Of a stretch of 64,000 bases of DNA, positions 1 to 13,500 are shown piece by piece; within the stretch, counting starts at the first letter, position 1; every line of letters starts with the position of its first letter. Under the pieces are notes generated by a model. It worked only from the letters and a program-made list of their open reading frames with translations. It searched no databases and was not told where the DNA came from. Origin of the DNA: Gordionus sp. m RMFG-2023 (taxonomy: Eukaryota > Nematomorpha > Gordioida > Chordodea > Parachordodidae); contig NC_088775.1 of assembly GCF_954871325.1 (NCBI RefSeq), positions 2,651,473 through 2,715,472 on the forward strand, written 5' to 3'. The translations under genes were made by a program, and so were the position numbers.

Positions 1-161
1 TTTAGCCAGTAAAATTATAAATCCTTATACCGCGCAAGCGCAAAGAATCTAATACCATCATTTAAAATATTATAATTTTTTTTCTTCAGTAATTTTTAAA
101 AATGGTCACAATTGAATTTTAAAAATTTCCCGTTAAGAAATAGTTATTTAATGTTAATTAC

Positions 162-331
162 ATTGATTTCAGTGTCGTCAAATCTGTACAACTCGCCCTG
201 GCGATGATCGCAATATACTATAGCATTTTGGAAACTCATCTTCTCAAGTCCTATATGATAACAGATTTTATCGTTTTCGTATTTGTAAGGTGGGAGGCAG
301 GAGTCGGAACAGTCAGTGTATGTTTGTACTC
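162..331 (-). CDS. C-type lectin-like domain exon (partial gene)
   Basis: The minus strand encodes one exon of about 57 residues that reads as the N-terminal half of a C-type lectin-like domain. It has the paired cysteines DCSDSC, then LPPYKYENDKICYHIG, an alpha-helix-like QNAIVYCDHRQGELYRF and an acidic DDTEIN end. In this fold the first cysteines form the long-form N-terminal disulfide and the segment ending in C..RQGEL matches the first core helix and strand. The exon has an acceptor AG at 332-333 (phase 1) and a plausible GTAATT donor just below 162 (phase 0). Read-through would hit a stop at 144-146. The C-terminal half, with the WND and final cysteine, should lie beyond the left edge. 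No signal-peptide exon was found at higher coordinates. Carbohydrate specificity cannot be judged because the binding loop is not in the window. Confidence 0.6.
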
Positions 332-1474
332 CTAGATGAAAGAGAATATAAGAATTTAAGGGTCCTCTAAAAAGTAAAATCAGTATTTGAAATTTTCTTT
401 GGGAATAGAAAGATCTTCAACAATTTCTAATTGTTTTCGAGAATGCTCAATTTTTTTAAAAAAGTAAATCTTTTATGTGATTTTTATGCTTAAAATAAAT
501 GTATGATAAAAATAAATTTCCAACTTTATGATCTTCAAAGTTTATTCGCTCAAAATTTATGGCGGAAAAATTCTTCTAAAGATCTTTAAAAACTATTTTT
601 TTTTTTTCAAACTCTGAAAATAAGCCGAAACAATATAGCTATAAACGCGGTATGTCCACGCATTGCGTTATTTAACGCAGCGTTATTAAAAATGTTAAGC
701 AAATAAATAATTACAATTTATAAATATGGAGCGTAATGATAAGATAAAATTCGAAAAACATATGGTTGGATATATTATTACAATAATTGTTAACGCTATG
801 AAAAATCAGTTGTGATTTCGATAGCTTTAAATAAATCAATTAAGAAAATAAAATAAAATAAAATAAGCCCAATTTTTTTTTATAGCTTTAGAAGGCACTC
901 TTTTTAATAACCTTTCCTTAAGAATAACAAGTAGAAGATAAGAATAAATCTTGAGAATATAAATGAATTTTTGGATAGAATCATGTGCTAAATCTTCCAA
1001 TCTCATCCGGGAAGGGAAAAATAAATTTTAATTAAGGCATAAGTTTAAAAAAAAATAGATATAGGATTTTAATCCTTAACTTTTGAGACCACAAAAAATA
1101 TAATTTCATGATATTTATTTATAAATGCAAATGAATGGTCCAAAATGTCAAAAAGATTTCATAAAAAAATAAAATGTTAAATAACATGATATTTCTAGAA
1201 TTGTAATTAAAAACAATAATTATGTTTTTTATTTTTTTTAAAAAAAAAATAACACATGGAGGTTAAGGGCTTGATACCATTTGAAGCTTTTGTCGGTCAA
1301 AATCTAGATATAAGAAAAATTGTATTGAATACTGCGTCACCCATATTGAAGATATATTAATTTAAATATGTATATCAAATCAATGCAACTCATTTATTGA
1401 CATGCCATTTTTGGTTTCCTTATGTAAATTTATATGCTTACTTTTTTATCAAACTAAAAATTATAGGGAGCATT
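332..1474. other. AT-rich spacer, no gene seen
   Basis: No coding signal was recognised. A short palindromic patch rich in GCG words (about 645-690, cgttatttaacgcagcg) resembles one at 6,090-6,235 and may be a degenerate small inverted-repeat element. It may also hold upstream exons of the lectin gene that I could not identify. Confidence 0.4.
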
Positions 1475-1661
1475 CAATGACATATAATACCAATTGGAAA
1501 AATCAAGTTATATCAATAAGAAATCAGCTGGTGACACCATATTGGTTTTTCTTGTAAAATTTTTTTTTTTATAAAACTCTTGTATGGAATTCTAAAATGA
1601 CGCTTCGAAATGCATTTTAACAACCGACTCGTGAGTCTAAATAAATATCATTATGTCATTG
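1475..1661. mobile_element. FB2 foldback element, short copy
   Basis: A 187-bp element with termini CAATGACATATAATACC and ATATCATTATGTCATTG. It shares the internal words aatcagctggtgacacc and tgacgcttcgaaatgcatttt with the longer FB2 copy at 1,810. It is an internally deleted, non-coding DNA element. No clear target duplication is visible. Confidence 0.6.
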
Positions 1662-1809
1662 AATATAATGGTTATTTAGAAATCTCTGGTTAAATTGTAA
1701 TGAGCTCTCAGAATCTGATTGTTCAATTTAGTAGCTCAAGCCAAGCTCAATCCCGTTACTAATCATGATAGGCACCTGGAGAAATGTTTAAAAAAAACTT
1801 GAGCCGGAC

Positions 1810-2144
1810 CAATGACATATATAATACCTAGACTGACGATTCATTCATTAAAAGTGTACATCATTGCAAATCAGCTGGAGATGCCATCTTGGTTACACTA
1901 ATCATTATTAAAATTTTAAACGAGAGCCTAATTTATTCCTATATCTGATGCAAACTGTATTAAAGAATTACCGGATCATCGAGATAATAAGGAAGCAAGT
2001 TACCAATTTAATAGTAGTTTTTAACATGAGAATAATTACTATATGTGTTACCAAAATGGCGGGCCCAGCTGATTTGCTTTTAACGACGCTTAAAGATGCA
2101 TTTTAATGAATGAATCGTCAGTCTAGGTATTATATATGTCATTG
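1810..2144. mobile_element. FB2 foldback element, full copy with 8-bp target duplication
   Basis: This is a 335-bp non-coding element with long terminal inverted repeats: CAATGACATATATAATACCT at the left and its near-perfect reverse complement at the right. The match continues through agactgacgattcattcatt, about 45 bp in all. It is flanked by the direct repeat agccggac (1,802-1,809 and 2,145-2,152). An 8-bp duplication with C-A...T-G ends is typical of hAT-superfamily non-autonomous elements. Other copies lie at 1,475, 31,803 and 55,051. Confidence 0.8.
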
Positions 2145-4099
2145 AGCCGGACACATATCTTTGGATTATAAAAATATAATAAAAAATTTAAATATAAATT
2201 ATATTGCTCTCTCTCTCTCTCTTACAAACGACGTCATCTATGCTATACAACCCATATATTATTTTTCTTACTTAAAAATTAAAACATAAATAATGTATTA
2301 ACCATATGTCAGACTAACTGGGGTTATGGAAAAACTATTTGCGATTAGGAATATCTTAATTTTAAATCATTTACTGAGATTAAATTTTTAATTCCGATAA
2401 ATTTTATTTAACCAAAAAATGTATTACAGCATGTGTAAGAGTACCCCCCCCCCCCCCTTTATTGATAATTTCAAACAAATCTACAGCAACATTATGATGT
2501 AATTTTGTGTTAATGGCGGTGTTGTGTTGTTTTCTATTTATTAATTCAATTTTTCCTAAGGTTGTATTTCCATTTTATTTTGAAGTTAAATTGTTACTTT
2601 TTATAATTTATATTATTTTTTATTGTTCAAATAATTTAAGTTAAATTAATATTAACCATTTTTTTGACCTAAATTAACGCTCAAGGAATAATATATGAAA
2701 TGTTGATATAAATAGAGCGAATTTATAGATACAAAGTAATTAGTTGATTCTTAAAATGTAATTTTTTTATATTATAAAATTCTTAATATGAAATTTTATA
2801 TATTATTATAATAAAATGATCTTTTAATTATATTACTCAAATATAGCCAAATACAACACTTTGAATTTATATGATAAATCTTTATAAAAATTAATAAGTT
2901 TGTTGTAATGTCTAAATTTACTTTGAAATAAAATCGAGAAAAAAGAAGTAATATTCAAATCGATTGTTAAAGAAATGAAACGAATTATTAGATAATTTGA
3001 GTAAAGACGATGTAAATGAATAGGATAGAAAGTATATATAATCGAGGATATTTTACTTGTTAATTATTATTATGAAATTGCGAACATAATTTTTAATTTT
3101 AATTTATATTAATTTTATTTTTCTTTTATTTTGATTACGTTTTCACTTTATATTTAAGTATTTAATAAAGATTTAGCATCATATTTTAGTTCTACCGTTT
3201 CATTAGTTGACATTCATTTGAAGTTTAGAACGTGGATACTATACACTTTTTGGAATAATTTCCCGGCAAATCAGATTATTATAATATGAAAATCGTTCTC
3301 AAAGAATGATTTAATATTGAAAGATTACGAATCCCCATGGGACACGTCCTAATCGGAGCATTTTTTAAAACATTTGCTTTAAATTAGGTAGTTAAAATTT
3401 ATATAAAAAAAATTTTGATCAGAAAAAAAGTAGAGGCCATCGGAACTTAATAGGATTTAATTGATTTGGTGGAGCTTTGAATTTCATTTTCTTATCAATT
3501 TTCAAATATTTTTGTTTAATTAAACATGATAAGGCTCCAATCATGCCAGTCTTAGACATTTCATATGGTTGCTTAAAATGTTATAAAATCTAATTCTAAA
3601 AGACTTATATTATTTCCCTCAGAATAAAAGCTGTAACGCTTGGACTTATAGCTAAGGATTTATACAGATATTTATCTTAAAATTAAAGACAATTTTGAAA
3701 ATAAAAATTTGATTTTTTTATTGAATTTCTCAGAAGGAATACTAAATCGCTCAGAAATTTTTTTCTGTTGAATTAAGGAACCCCTATTACTAAGATATCT
3801 GAACAAAATTATTTTTGTCCTAGATTAGGGTTCGATAGATACCGAACATACATAATAATGATGATATCTCTTTTAAATTATATAATATGTTTCCCAATAA
3901 TTAATCTCAAATTTTATCAAAAAAGTTTATCTCTTTTTTTTCCATTTTAACGTGCTCTCCCTATTTTTATAGAGAAATATCGATTATGGTTCTGATTATA
4001 CCACCTCGAAATTTCGATAAGACTAATTCGTACCCCCTGTATAGAAACCTATATGGGCCTTTTTCAGGATGGCGATAAATATTTGGCCCAATCTGCAGC
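2145..4099. other. AT-rich spacer with simple repeats and an FB3 fragment
   Basis: No gene was recognised. It holds a (TC)n run at 2,204-2,222, a C13-type run near 2,446, and at 2,320-2,440 a fragment related to the FB3 element (shared words atttactgagattaaattttt and gtattacagcatgtgta). Confidence 0.45.
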
Positions 4100-4310
4100 T
4101 AGTCGTCTTGTTAAACGGCCCGATTTAGTTGATTTTAAAAAACGGCTTGATTAAAATCTTAGCAAAAATTAAATAATGTAAGTCTCGAGATTTGTAAATA
4201 GTGGTTCAAACCTTTCTGCCACCTGTAAGCAAAATCCCCGTGATAATATTTTGACTAAAATCTTAAACCATCCATTTCCAGAAATCGGCCCAGCCGTTTA
4301 ACAACATTAG
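4100..4310. mobile_element. FB1 foldback element, divergent copy
   Basis: It starts tagtcgtcttgttaaacgg and ends agccgtttaacaacatta. The middle carries the FB1 core words gtctcgagatttg, ttcaaacctttctgccacc and tgagcaaa-like sequence. It is a divergent subfamily member that lies just upstream of the Mahogunin start codon. Confidence 0.65.
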
Positions 4311-4590
4311 CCTCTAGTAATTTAATATGTTTTTACGTTAATATTAAACTTTTAGTTATTTAAACAATAAATAGTACAAAAAATATATCCTCCAAACTTG
4401 TTATAATTGACTTTGAAAAATAAGGAATTAATATAATATATAACAACTTAACAACATGAAAATAGTTATTATTTTTTTATAATCTGTTTAACACCTCGAA
4501 CCATAATCATATGTGGATGATTCTATCCATATATGGCAAATAACAAAAAGAGTGAACACAGGTCACATATATATATTCAATACCTATGCT

Positions 4591-7500
4591 ATGGGTAATT
4601 GGTTAGGAATTCAGAATAGTTGGCTTTTAAATATATTGAGTCCATTTTTAAATCCTGAAGCTGGATTTCGTGATACTAAACTTAGATCTCAAAATCATGC
4701 TAACAAAAGTAAAATAAAAATTTGATATATATATGTTGGCTAATTTATTTATATTAATTAAGATACATATTTTGCACCATATTTTATAATGGGAGGTCAT
4801 AAATTTGAAAGAACCTATCCTGAGACATTTTTATTTGGCGATTTAACAGATTTGAAATATCTTGGTCCACCTATGCTTGTAAATATAACTTCTTTTCAAT
4901 ATTATTATTGTATAATTATTAGTTTCCTTATAAAGCACCTATGTGGTTTGAACCTGTCAGAACATTGACGAGTCTTGTACATATCAGGAAAGACACATTA
5001 AAATTTATAAGGTTAGTTATATATATTTTATTTATCATTTAAATATATATAAACTATAAAATAGAATGAAAACAAATGAACTAGATCATAACACAGATAT
5101 TTGTAATGATTCTCCAAAATATTGTATAGAATTTATATTTGATGCTGATGTTAAGATAGCAATAACCATTTACTACTTTGCAAGAGAAAATTTTGCCTCA
5201 GGGAAACTTATGTAAGTATTCTACCACTGACTTTTAGAATTAGTTTTTTTTAAATATTTATTTTTGAGATACATGTGAATGGGTGGAGGTCCAGAATTTT
5301 CATTATGAAAAGGGGAATAAATATTTTAATCTCAAAAGAAATGTGGTCTAGTCCTATCACCTCCAATTAAGTAATACCAATACGTAGACCAATTTTCTTT
5401 TCAATACTCTTAGTATTAAGCTGTTTTTTTAGTGACAGTCTTGTCCAGACTAAATTTGGGATTGGTTTAAAATAAAATATTTTCATTATTTTATTACATT
5501 TCTTTTCTGGCGTAATTTTTATTTTATTCATTTCTTTCATGAAACCCAGAAGCTTATTAAATAATATATATTCCCTATTAATCAGGGATACGGATCTCAC
5601 AAAATTTTCATAGGGTTTATTATAGGTCTAGATTTGTAATTTTTTATATAATGTGGTTTGCCCAGACCGACCAAAACCTAGATCTTATTTTGATCCAGGT
5701 TCTGTCCATAGAAATTACTAGCAAACTACCCCATAACTTAAATGATTAGAAATTATTAGTTTATTTTGTAAACCGAAAGAGATATCCTTATAAATACATT
5801 TGGAATGAAACACACAAAAAAACATTAATTTTTTTGTAAGAATCTTCAAAAATGTTTTGATTTCATATTGAAAATAGATTTTTGCTTTTAAAAATGACTA
5901 AAATCCATAAAAATATGCCTTGGGTTTGGGATTGGTTAGAGAAAAGAGTCCATAGCATCCATATAAATAATTTTATCATGATAATAAATAGACATAAGAC
6001 AGATAAGACAATACAACGTTTATCAATGTATGAAACTGTTGTCTATATATAATATATAAAAATTAAGTATGCCCTGCCCATTAAGACCTCATTTATGGTG
6101 AGCGCGTACCGCGTTATTGCTTAAGCCGCACGGCGCGTAATTCATTTTTAAGCCATAGCGTACCTATGAATTTAATATTATCCATTTATTTTATATATCA
6201 CTCAATCGCTTGAGCGTCATCGCGGTATTTAACGCTTACCATAATTAAGACTTAATGTCCCTTGCTTCAATTCCAAATACCTCTTAGAAAAATGGATATT
6301 AACCTTTTTAATTTTTTTTTATTAGAGTCATGTCCTAAATCTTTTTTTTTTAAAAAAAATTCGGAAATTTTTAAAATTTCCTGGAATTATATTTAGGACA
6401 GATATTTTGATTTGAACGCAGCCCTGATTATAAAATAAAATTAAAGATAATATAATGGAGTGAAAATAGATACGAAGTATAAATGGATGAAAAGGGATCC
6501 TTGAGTTACCTTCGGGATTATGACCACCTTCACTAGTGATTGGTACCGATAGTTCATAATTAATTTTAGAAGTGCTGGAACGGAACAGAACCAAAAAAAA
6601 AAGATGGCCTTGTTACGAATCCCGGTTATAAAGTCATTCTTTTTTTAAAAAAAGAAGTTTTTAATCCTTTGATTTTTGATTTATCGGGACATATCAGTAC
6701 GGGGTAGAATGCCACCCACTACATGGGGAATCGCTAGAGGGGTCGGATCGGTTCATCCTCAGAAACACCTCGTGATCTAATAAAAAAAGGTATCGGTGAA
6801 TATACCCGTATTTGTTGTTAAATGTGAGGTTAATTAATGTAATCCAAAATTTAATACGATAATTATATTTCTTTAAAATTTATTTCTCCACTAAAAAACA
6901 CGAAAGAAATCAATAATATAGTCGAAAAGTGATCCACGAGGTATATAATTTGTGGTGGTTTTATTCTAGAAGATTCCTAATGCTTATCTTGTATAAGTGA
7001 TTGCGAGGTCTATTCATGAAATGGGCAACTCAGTATTTTATAGAGAAAAAAAAATATTACGCAAGTTCTAGAAATTTTTTTTTCTCATAGTGGGTACGAA
7101 GGCTAGAAACATCTATCAGCGTAACGAGACTTTTGGCATTATTTTTTTTTTCTGGCTAAAAAAAATATTGAGTTGGCACTTTTTGAAGCTCGGTTCAAAA
7201 TTGAGTTTGATTTCTCATCATTAGTTCTCTCGATTATAATGATGCTCAATGTACAAAGGTGCGAAGAATAGGAAACTTGGTCAAAATAAATAATTAAGTT
7301 CACGTATGACATTTTTTTTGTGTTACATTTTTAAAAATTTATTGAAATATAAAAGTAATAAATAAAATGATTGGCATGAAAAAAAAAGTGGATATAAAAC
7401 AATATATATATATAATAATAGTGATTTATTTAAACCTAACCCAAAAAAGTTATACGCTAGATGACAAAACTATGAAGTCCCCCACGTATAATTACGAATC

Positions 7501-10500
7501 CGGTTCGGGCCAGATTTTCTGCCAAACATCCCACGTTGTGGACCCAGCTATCCTTCTCGAAAGCCAGCACAAACACCGTAAACACCGTCATTGCCATCGT
7601 CACGCCTCTCAGGCCAATCCGGGAACCGCTTCTGGCAAATATGATAACTCATCCAGGTCTACCCACACCTCATCATCCCTATTGTCTCCGCTCAATTTTA
7701 AAGGTCTACAAAACTTGAACAAATTCAACAATCTTTTTCGTAGGACAAACACGAACAATTCACTGAACACTGATTCTACCGGGGTTAATATGAGCCACAA
7801 TACTCCTGAGGTAAATACGCTTGATTTTATGATTATAAATAAGATTCTACATTCCCGTAATAAGGTTAATAATATCGATATCTCTGGACAACCCATGACG
7901 GATGTCAAATCAAGTTTGAGTGGCACTATGCCTGGTAAAAGCTCTACTGCCGTTACTATTAATCCTACCAAAAGGCGTTACTCTTACAACATGGGCACCG
8001 TTTTCCCTAACCAAAAAGCCCTATATAAGACCACGACTTTTTTGTCCCCTCAAAATGTCGTCGTTCCATTTCACAAGACAGGATCCTGCTCTTATGCTTC
8101 CAACACCGTGACTTCAAATAAAAGCACCGCGCCGAATGATAAAGGTGCAGAAAAAAATTGTTATATATGTATATAAATTATGATGGAATTATTTGACGTG
8201 GTTTACCCTTTTGATGGCAGGTGTCAGTTTGTATACCCAGAGTTTGACATTCGATATTTGAGATGCCATAATGGATAAGAAAAAGGAAGACATTTTTTTT
8301 GAGCGATTTGTGTAAAAAAAAATATTTTCATGATTTCATTTGAACAAAATTTGTAAAATTTTAAGTTAGTTTCCTAAAAATATTTTTATAATTGCTCAAA
8401 ATCTTGTGCAGAACGAGAAAGAAAAATCTTCAGATCCTTCAAGAAGTCTTCCTTGAAACTCTGATTTTTTTTTTACAGAGAATTTAATAATATTTATTTC
8501 TAAATAATAATCCATATGGAAATTATTTGTTATATTTTTTTTTTATTCTCTAAATATTTCGATAACTGTAATTTTATTTTTATCTTTGAAAATAAGAAAA
8601 AAGAAAAGGAAAGAAAAAGAAAAGGAAAGAAAAAAAAAATATTCTCCACATGTCACTCATTTTTTTAAAAAAATTTTTTCATCGTATTCAGGCGGTACGT
8701 TTCAAGAAACCATCGAAACTTGCGACAACGACACTTACATCAAGATGTCCAAGCTGATGGAAAGGGATTTGCCGCCATCAATAAGCGCCAATTTGAACGT
8801 GAAAGATGCTAAATCAAAGGATAAAAATGCTCAGGGTAACGACGATAAGCCAAATTCCGTCAAATATCCGGTGGTTATTTGTTGTGTGACTAGAGAACCC
8901 GGTAAGTCTGCAAATTTTTTTATAAATACGGAAAGGGGAATGAAAGAAAGGAAAATAAAAATGCATATTAAATGAAAACGGAAATGAGAATTTCATTTTA
9001 CAAAAATAAAAGATATGAACCGTCAAATCCACGTGACTTTAGCTACCATAGAAACGAGTCGAGACCGAACTACGGGCGGTTACGTTCTCAAACCTCTCAA
9101 ACAGAAACTCATATCGGACGGCTTGTGCTTCCTGATCCAAGAAATTTACGGGATCGAAAACAAAATGGCCAACGATGACGTCACGGAATCGCCCGGGAAA
9201 AAAGAGGTTCACTAGGGAAGAAAAAACAGATTGGCGTTATTGAATATGAATATTAAATGTCTTGGCTAAACCTTTCCCCGTTGACCATCGGAAAAATAAA
9301 TTCGATTTCTTTAATCGTTCGAAAAATATTAATAGGTTAATTTTGAGAAAGTGTAACCACGTGATGTATATTATATTACCCTTATACAAATGTATCTGTG
9401 AATATAAGTATTTTACTTTGCACCCTATTTTATTAAAATTATAAATATACAAAAAATTGAACAACATCACCAAAAGAAAATGATACTTTATGAAATCGGT
9501 TTGCATTCGAAAACCGGAAGTATAAACAAAATTATCGAAAGTGCGTGAGTAATTCTTTAAAAAAAAATAGCCCCCCCCCCTCTCCATCCGCCCTCTGTTT
9601 CTCGTTCTCTCCGTGTAAGGAAAATATAAGTGAGTTTAATGAGTAAATTTAAATAATAACTTTTGCAAAATTTTCTCTTGAATTTTAAGCACACTTAGGC
9701 CGCGTCCATTGGTTCCACCTATTTTCGAATACTTATTTTCGGTTTAGCCCAAGCTTAAACCCATTTTTGAACCAAGGACACCCTTATTTTGGTTAGTTTT
9801 AAGTGCGGTACGTTAAATAAATACTATTGGCTATTTATATATTTTTTCTTGTCCGCAAAGACGCCTTAACGTTAACGTAAATCAAAATGGCCCCCTTTTA
9901 TTGTTTTTAGGCTTTTTAGAGTGAAGCTATATAGCCGGTCAAAACAGACTAAGTGTCTAGAAAATTTCATGAACCAGGGACACGACCTTAATAATAAAAT
10001 AATCTCCGTTATTATTCTTAGACATCTACTCCCATTACTACCTCCCATGTACCCGAAGAATCCCTTAACCCGGTTTCAAATCCGTTATCCGAGGCAGTAT
10101 TAAGCGACATGACTCAAATACCCGGTCTGGCCTATAATCCGGTTAATTTCTTTTATTAAATTTTAATTATTTTTTTTTTGAATTTTTAATATAACATATT
10201 TTTATTATCAACTAAAGGCAGATGAGCCTTCGTTTTCTTATTCGAAAAATTCAAAACCGGTATTCGATCAACTTTCTAAACCGTTATTCGATCAGCTTTC
10301 TAAACCGTTATCCGATTCTGATAATACTCGACTGGTAGAACCTAAAATTTAATAGATACTAGCAGTAAGACATTTATAATTTGGAGTCAAACTTCGTTAT
10401 ATCTTATTTTTGGCAAATTTCTTCAAAACTAGTGTTAAACAGCTCGTTTTGAGCCGATTTTAAAAACGGCTAACTCAATATTTTAGCCAGAAAAATATTG

Positions 10501-13500
10501 CCTAAGCCTCAAGATTTTTGTTGTAGAAGGAACAAAGATTTTGACATCTATTAGCGAAATTTTGAGTCTTGGGCAATATTTTTCTGGCTAAAATATCGAG
10601 TTAGCCGTTTTTAAAAATCGGCTCAAGAATTATTTAAAACGTTCTATCTGCTATTTCTCAAATTTGATGGCGTTCAAATTTTACCATTTTTTTATGAGAG
10701 TTTTTAGTGTCAGTAAGAAATGTCTGCAATAATTTCGATTCTAAAGAAGAGGCCCACATATTAGAGATCGACAGGGCTTTTTTTTCTTCAGCGCAACCCG
10801 TGAATATTTTATCCTGATTTGATCCAGCCCGCGAAATTTGTCCGGTTCCTCCTATAAAAAAAAATGTTCGCGAACATTTATGCACTTTTCCCGGGATGTT
10901 TTTCCCAGGCTTTGGTCTGGACGGACACGATAAGATTTCTGACACCCCCCCCCCCCCCACCTCGCATTTTTACAAATTTTTACCACATTGGTATTAAAAC
11001 CAATTTTTTCTTCAAAATCGCATTGGTTGATGTTAAATATTACATTTTTACCTACTTTATAACAGATTAAAAACCCATCAGTTAACTCCTCGAATCCGAA
11101 TTTAAAAGAGGTGTCCGCCCCTTTTCCGCTGACTCGACTGGACGACAAACTTTCGCACCCGTTATCCGTTTCAAAATCGATATCTGATTTGAATTCGGAG
11201 TACAAATCGGTCCCTAGTTTAATACCGGTATCTTCACCTGTTGCTATAACGATATTGGATAGTGATCGTTGCCAACCAGTATCAGACTCAAAATGTGAAA
11301 CGGCACCCGGTCCGGTCTCTTGCTCCTCTTCCGAAGATGACTCTTGTCAAGTAGACCAATCGGATTGCGTGGTTTGCTTGTCGAGGGCACGTGATACCCT
11401 ACTTTTGCCTTGCCGTCATCTTTGTTTGTGCCACGCATGCGCGACAGTGCTAAGGTTTTTTTTATAAAATAAATAAATGCTTTTAAGTTTTATTACTCTT
11501 TTATAAGCATTTTTTTTGGCATGTTAGCTTAACCGATTTTTAATTTAGCTCAAAGGAAAGAGGGATTTTGATTTCCTGCCCCAAAATAACGTCAGTTTGA
11601 ATATTATAATGTTCTATTTACTTCTTTTTTTTTGCCAAATGCATTATTTCCTGTACTTCCATAGCAACTGTAAAAATGTCAAAATATAATTTGAAAATAA
11701 TCCTTTTATTTTAAGTGTACCTATAAAGATTTTGTAAGGAAAAAAAAATGCCCTCATAATTTTTTTTAAAAGATGGGCATGGGACACTTATTGCGATTTG
11801 TGAGCGGCCTATCTTATCGCGAATTTTTATTCTATTCCCCAATTTGAAATAATGATAAAATTTCGCATTAGCTAATGAGACACGTACCTTTCTGAATTTT
11901 AGCGCCAATTTAAAATGTCCTATTTTTTCAATAATCACGATTTATTAGGTGTATGTATATATATATACATATTTTTTTTGCTCACTTTCAACTTCTCGGT
12001 TCAATGGCTATTTCCAGGTTTACCCAGGCTGGCCAGTTTTCCCCTCCGATTTTTCTTTTCCATTTTTGACGGTCCTGAGCATCAATACTTGTAAGATTCG
12101 TTTTTCTCATACCCGCCTCTATTACATTTATCCACGTAATTTTGATCCTTCCTTTAGGTCTTGAACCTCCTACTTCCATAAAAATGCTTCTCTTTACCCA
12201 GTCATCGTTTGTCTTACTTTACATATGCCCAAAGCCATCTTAGTTTTATTTCTTCGCATTACCACTTCCAATCATTTTTATACTTAATCTTGCTGGCAAT
12301 TCCTTGATAGTTTTTCTCTCTCTCAGAGATACCCCAATACAATATTATTTTAATTTCTTTGAATTAAGCAAACAAAAAAAATATATATATATGTTCCCAG
12401 ATTATTATAACGGTCCCAAATCACGAAAAGATATTTTTCGTCACTTAAATTAGCTTTACTAATTCATCGTAAGTGAGTGATTTGATAGAATATTATAGCA
12501 TATTTTGCTTACCCTCCCGATTTCGAGCGTACTTCGCAGGGTTCGCGAACCTATTTTATTGAACCCGAACCGGGGCAAAAAATGATAAAACGGGTTCAAA
12601 TCCCATCTTTCAAATGTATTTTCTTGTATTCCGCTAAAACAGGTTTCAAGACGGTAATTGTCCGGTCTGTAGAATCCCGTTTAAAGCGCTCTTGAGATGC
12701 GAGGTCATGAGAAAAATAACCGCCGCAAAAATGGCTGACCTTAAAGAGATTCGAAAAAATTCAGCTCGCGACAAAATTCGCTCGGATAAAATAGATGGCC
12801 GATATCTGGGATTAGCCGATAAAAATAACGACGGGAAATCGGATATCGAACCGGTTTACCAAAGTCTCAGGCCGGGAGGAAGCAAGACAAAACTAAACGA
12901 AAAAGTTCAATCGAATATAAAAAACCGGCCAGGTAGTCCTAATGAATTTGTCGGCGGCAAAAATCCGACTACTAGTAATTCTATCGATATCGCGTACGCT
13001 ACTCCCGAAGAACGCGAATCAGGTGTTGGCCGAATCGGGAAAATTGGGTTCAAGAAAAAACCATTTCCGGAAATACGGTTTCAAACCGGCGGACACCGTA
13101 ACGCTGGCAAATTAGAATTGAATCGCATATACTCGGATATAAAAGAAACGAGGTTTAATAACCGCGACGGCATCGAATTAAACTCTAAAGAACACGAGAA
13201 CACCATTTGCTCGGGTGAGCCCCCCCTTTATACCACCACCAACTTTCAGACGCCCCTTAATCCCGCCACGGGGGATGAACGCGACGCCAAGCCAAAACAC
13301 AGACCCCGAACCACGTTATCCCACAAAGTTGGCCGGGGTAATTTGCCCCGTGGCTTCGAGACCGTGCCCCTTATAGAAGCCCTGAACGGGCCTTCGGCTT
13401 GTCAGCGTCTGGTAGACGACAATTTTCGAGGTCGCAGAGGGCGAAAATGTGACAAGGACCCTAATGGTTCCCCGTTTTCTCGTGCTGGGAAAGGTGGGGA

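Noticed and set aside
7367-7449. N-terminal stretch [20 protein letters not shown] as the start of a separate secreted protein
   Set aside because: The frame continues into the Mahogunin exon; homology and phase place the exon start at 7,450, and the hydrophobic stretch is intron sequence.
8586-8691. Lys/Glu-rich frame start before the ligase exon at 8,692
   Set aside because: It is polypurine intron sequence read through into the exon; the acceptor after cgtattcag fits both phase and homology.
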